Shown: in pieces, positions 5,073 through 5,906 of the stretch
Layout: each line of letters opens with the position of its first letter
Numbering within the stretch: the first letter of the stretch is position 1
NCBI GenBank assembly: GCA_900547415.1
Contig: URGS01000049.1
Span: 1-5,906 of the forward strand
Reading direction: 5' to 3'
DNA length: 5,906 bases
Origin: an uncultured Phascolarctobacterium sp.
Lineage (GTDB): Bacteria > Bacillota > Negativicutes > Acidaminococcales > Acidaminococcaceae
Notes under the pieces: model-generated
Database searches by the model: none
The model's input: the letters and a program-made list of their open reading frames with translations, nothing else
Told to the model about the DNA's origin: nothing
Position numbers and translations under genes: made by a program

Positions 5073-5621
5073 TTATTTTTCTGCAGTATCTGCATTTACA
5101 GCAAATTGCTGACAGATTTCATACAATGCTTCAGCAAAGGATTTTTCTGGAACCGGCGCAAAATTTTTGTTGTGTTTGACATCAATCTGACGATTTTTAT
5201 CAGTAAATACCTGCATAGTTTTTACAGTGTACTCTTTCTCCGCCATTTTGTACTGCATATCCATTTTGCAGTATGCAACCTTTTCTTTTTTCTCCAGTTT
5301 TGCTGCGTATTGCTCATTAAGCTTTTTAAGCATATCTTTATTAGTAAAAACAGTCTTTACTAAAACTTGAACATCGTTATGCTCAGCAACGCCATTCTTT
5401 ACAGCAAATTTCAATGAATCCATATCATAAGCATAAATTCCAAGGTCATTTTCTAATATTATGGACCATCTTGCCGCTTCAAGCTCTTCTGCAGTAGGCT
5501 TGGGCTGCATACTGATTTCCCAATTCAAATTATTGTTGGCATCCTTTGGACTGTCCGCCAACGCATTACCGCTTACTAAAATTGCTACCATTAACATCAA
5601 TAAAAATACTATCTTTTTCAT
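5073..5621 (-). CDS. Exported protein resembling surface-adhesin E-like proteins, function unknown
   Basis: The product is 182 residues. Residues 1-22 form a clear Sec signal peptide (MKK, hydrophobic core, GNALA|DS). There is no lipobox, so the mature protein of about 160 residues is likely periplasmic or released. The mature part has the order Trp52 (RWSII), a Tyr/Asp segment (YAYDMDSLKF, 63-72), VQVLVKTVF (84-92), Cys118, a repeated-strand region YTVKTMQVFTDKNRQI (131-146), FAPVPEKSFAEALYEIC (154-170) and Cys170. That order, with two cysteines and a PVPxxSxxEALYEIC end, resembles small Adhesin_E-like proteins (PF16747 type), which are frequent in Negativicutes; the match is from memory and moderate. 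The cysteines may form a disulphide. The start is ATG at 5621, with AAGGAG 6 bases upstream. It appears to be a single-gene unit. Confidence 0.7.
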   Translation of the reverse strand: MKKIVFLLMLMVAILVSGNALADSPKDANNNLNWEISMQPKPTAEELEAARWSIILENDLGIYAYDMDSLKFAVKNGVAEHNDVQVLVKTVFTNKDMLKKLNEQYAAKLEKKEKVAYCKMDMQYKMAEKEYTVKTMQVFTDKNRQIDVKHNKNFAPVPEKSFAEALYEICQQFAVNADTAEK

Positions 5622-5687
5622 ATAATTCTCCTTTTTCCAATAATATATAATCTTTTTCTTGCTAATAATGACTACAGCTATATAAGG

Positions 5688-5716
5688 TATCTTTCATACA
5701 ATGAAGGATAGGTCAA
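5688..5716 (-). promoter_or_regulatory. Inverted repeat next to a TTGACC box upstream of the 5073-5621 gene
   Basis: TATCTTTCAT (5688-5697) and ATGAAGGATA (5701-5710) form 10-bp arms with one mismatch around ACA. On the minus strand they directly follow TTGACC (5711-5716), a good -35 box, but the hexamer 17 bases on (AAGATA) is a poor -10. The dyad may be an operator or a leader hairpin. An upstream promoter at 5823-5853 is an alternative. Confidence 0.35.
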
Positions 5717-5822
5717 GTTTTTTTGCTAATTTAAACAGAAAATTTATATTCATCTGCAAAAACAAGTATCCATAATATTCTCACGTGGATATAGTCATCA
5801 AGATTATAAAAATTCATCATTT

Positions 5823-5853
5823 ATTATAAACCATATTCCTGCTCTACAGTCAA
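5823..5853 (-). promoter_or_regulatory. Possible promoter for the 5073-5621 gene
   Basis: On the minus strand TTGACT (5848-5853) and TATAAT (5823-5828) are separated by 19 bases, longer than the ideal 17. Use of this promoter would give a leader of about 195 bases containing the TATCCA/TGGATA dyad (5767-5772 with 5786-5791) and the dyad at 5688-5710. If an insertion sequence begins at 5860, this promoter lies just outside it. Confidence 0.35.
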
Positions 5854-5861
5854 GTGATATG

Positions 5862-5902
5862 TACCCTCTTTACTGGACAAAACCAGTAAGGAGGGTATTT
5901 TT
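5862..5902 (+). promoter_or_regulatory. Hairpin masking a Shine-Dalgarno sequence, with a U tract
   Basis: Arms 5862-5876 and 5883-5897 pair over 15 bp with a single U-G wobble and a 6-base loop (ACAAAA). The distal arm contains AAGGAGG (5888-5894), an ideal ribosome binding site 8 bases before ATG at 5903. TTTTT (5898-5902) follows the stem. The same element can therefore stop plus-strand transcripts arriving from outside and hide the ribosome binding site of the gene beyond. No aptamer-like sequence is recognisable upstream. Confidence 0.65.
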
Positions 5903-5906
5903 ATGC
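5903..5906 (+). CDS. Start of a plus-strand gene running off the window (partial)
   Basis: Only ATG plus one base is present. The call rests on AAGGAGG (5888-5894) at an ideal 8-base distance. The product cannot be told; if the preceding sequence is an IS3-type end, it would be the small transposase orfA with a helix-turn-helix. Confidence 0.45.

Larger units (their letters stand above)
5860..5906 (+). mobile_element. Possible left end of an IS3-family (IS150-group) insertion sequence, cut by the window edge
   Basis: From 5860 the sequence reads TGTACCC, then a T-rich stretch, then TGGACA. This is the general pattern of IS150-group terminal repeats as I remember them (TGTAC..CCC..TTT..TGGAC). 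A start codon with a strong ribosome binding site follows 43 bases in, a typical place for orfA of such elements. The right end, target duplication and transposase lie outside the window, so this is inference from the end pattern only. An SD-masking leader also occurs in IS200-type elements, an alternative. Confidence 0.35.

Noticed and set aside
5106..5363. Plus-strand Phe-rich frame of 85 codons
   Set aside because: Antisense to the exported adhesin-E-like protein gene; composition is a mirror artefact.

Overview
The window looks like chromosomal DNA of a low-to-moderate GC Bacillota. Strong AAGGAGG-type ribosome binding sites, sigma-A-like promoters and U-tract terminators support this. 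I lean towards the Negativicutes (for example the Acidaminococcaceae) because of the style of the secreted proteins and the hairpin-rich intergenic repeat. That placement is impression, not proof; no marker gene is present.

Layout. Positions 1-150 hold a GC-rich, non-coding run of five perfect hairpins. A small secreted lysine/glutamate-rich protein follows on the minus strand (328-651), ending at a large terminator. A 246-base divergent control region (652-897) carries promoters for both directions and repeated TTTCACA-type boxes. On the plus strand come a UPF0173-type metallo-beta-lactamase-fold hydrolase (898-1569) and a C_GCAxxG_C_C-type cysteine protein (best start TTG at 1699, end 2136). 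A terminator-like hairpin separates these two. A terminator usable from both sides (2191-2226) closes this block against a convergent minus-strand recQ-type helicase (2231-3478), which ends right after its zinc-binding module. Next, on the minus strand, is an operon of a FecE/BtuD-type ABC ATPase (4077-4910) and an MmcQ/YjbR-family protein (best start ATG at 4059, end 3709), followed by a clear terminator. A further minus-strand gene (5073-5621) encodes a small exported protein resembling surface-adhesin E-like proteins. At the right edge (5860-5906) a 15-bp hairpin buries a perfect Shine-Dalgarno sequence just before an ATG at 5903. The outer end of this hairpin resembles the left end of an IS3/IS150-group insertion sequence, so a mobile element may begin here.

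How the genes fit together. There is no evident shared pathway: these are mostly single-gene or two-gene housekeeping or accessory units. The ABC ATPase lacks its permease and binding protein within the window, so its partners must lie elsewhere. The most useful points are two corrected start codons, the minimal RecQ with an altered aromatic-rich loop, the repeated boxes in the divergent promoter region, the tandem hairpins at the left edge and the SD-masking hairpin at the right edge. I did not find a convincing new multi-gene system.
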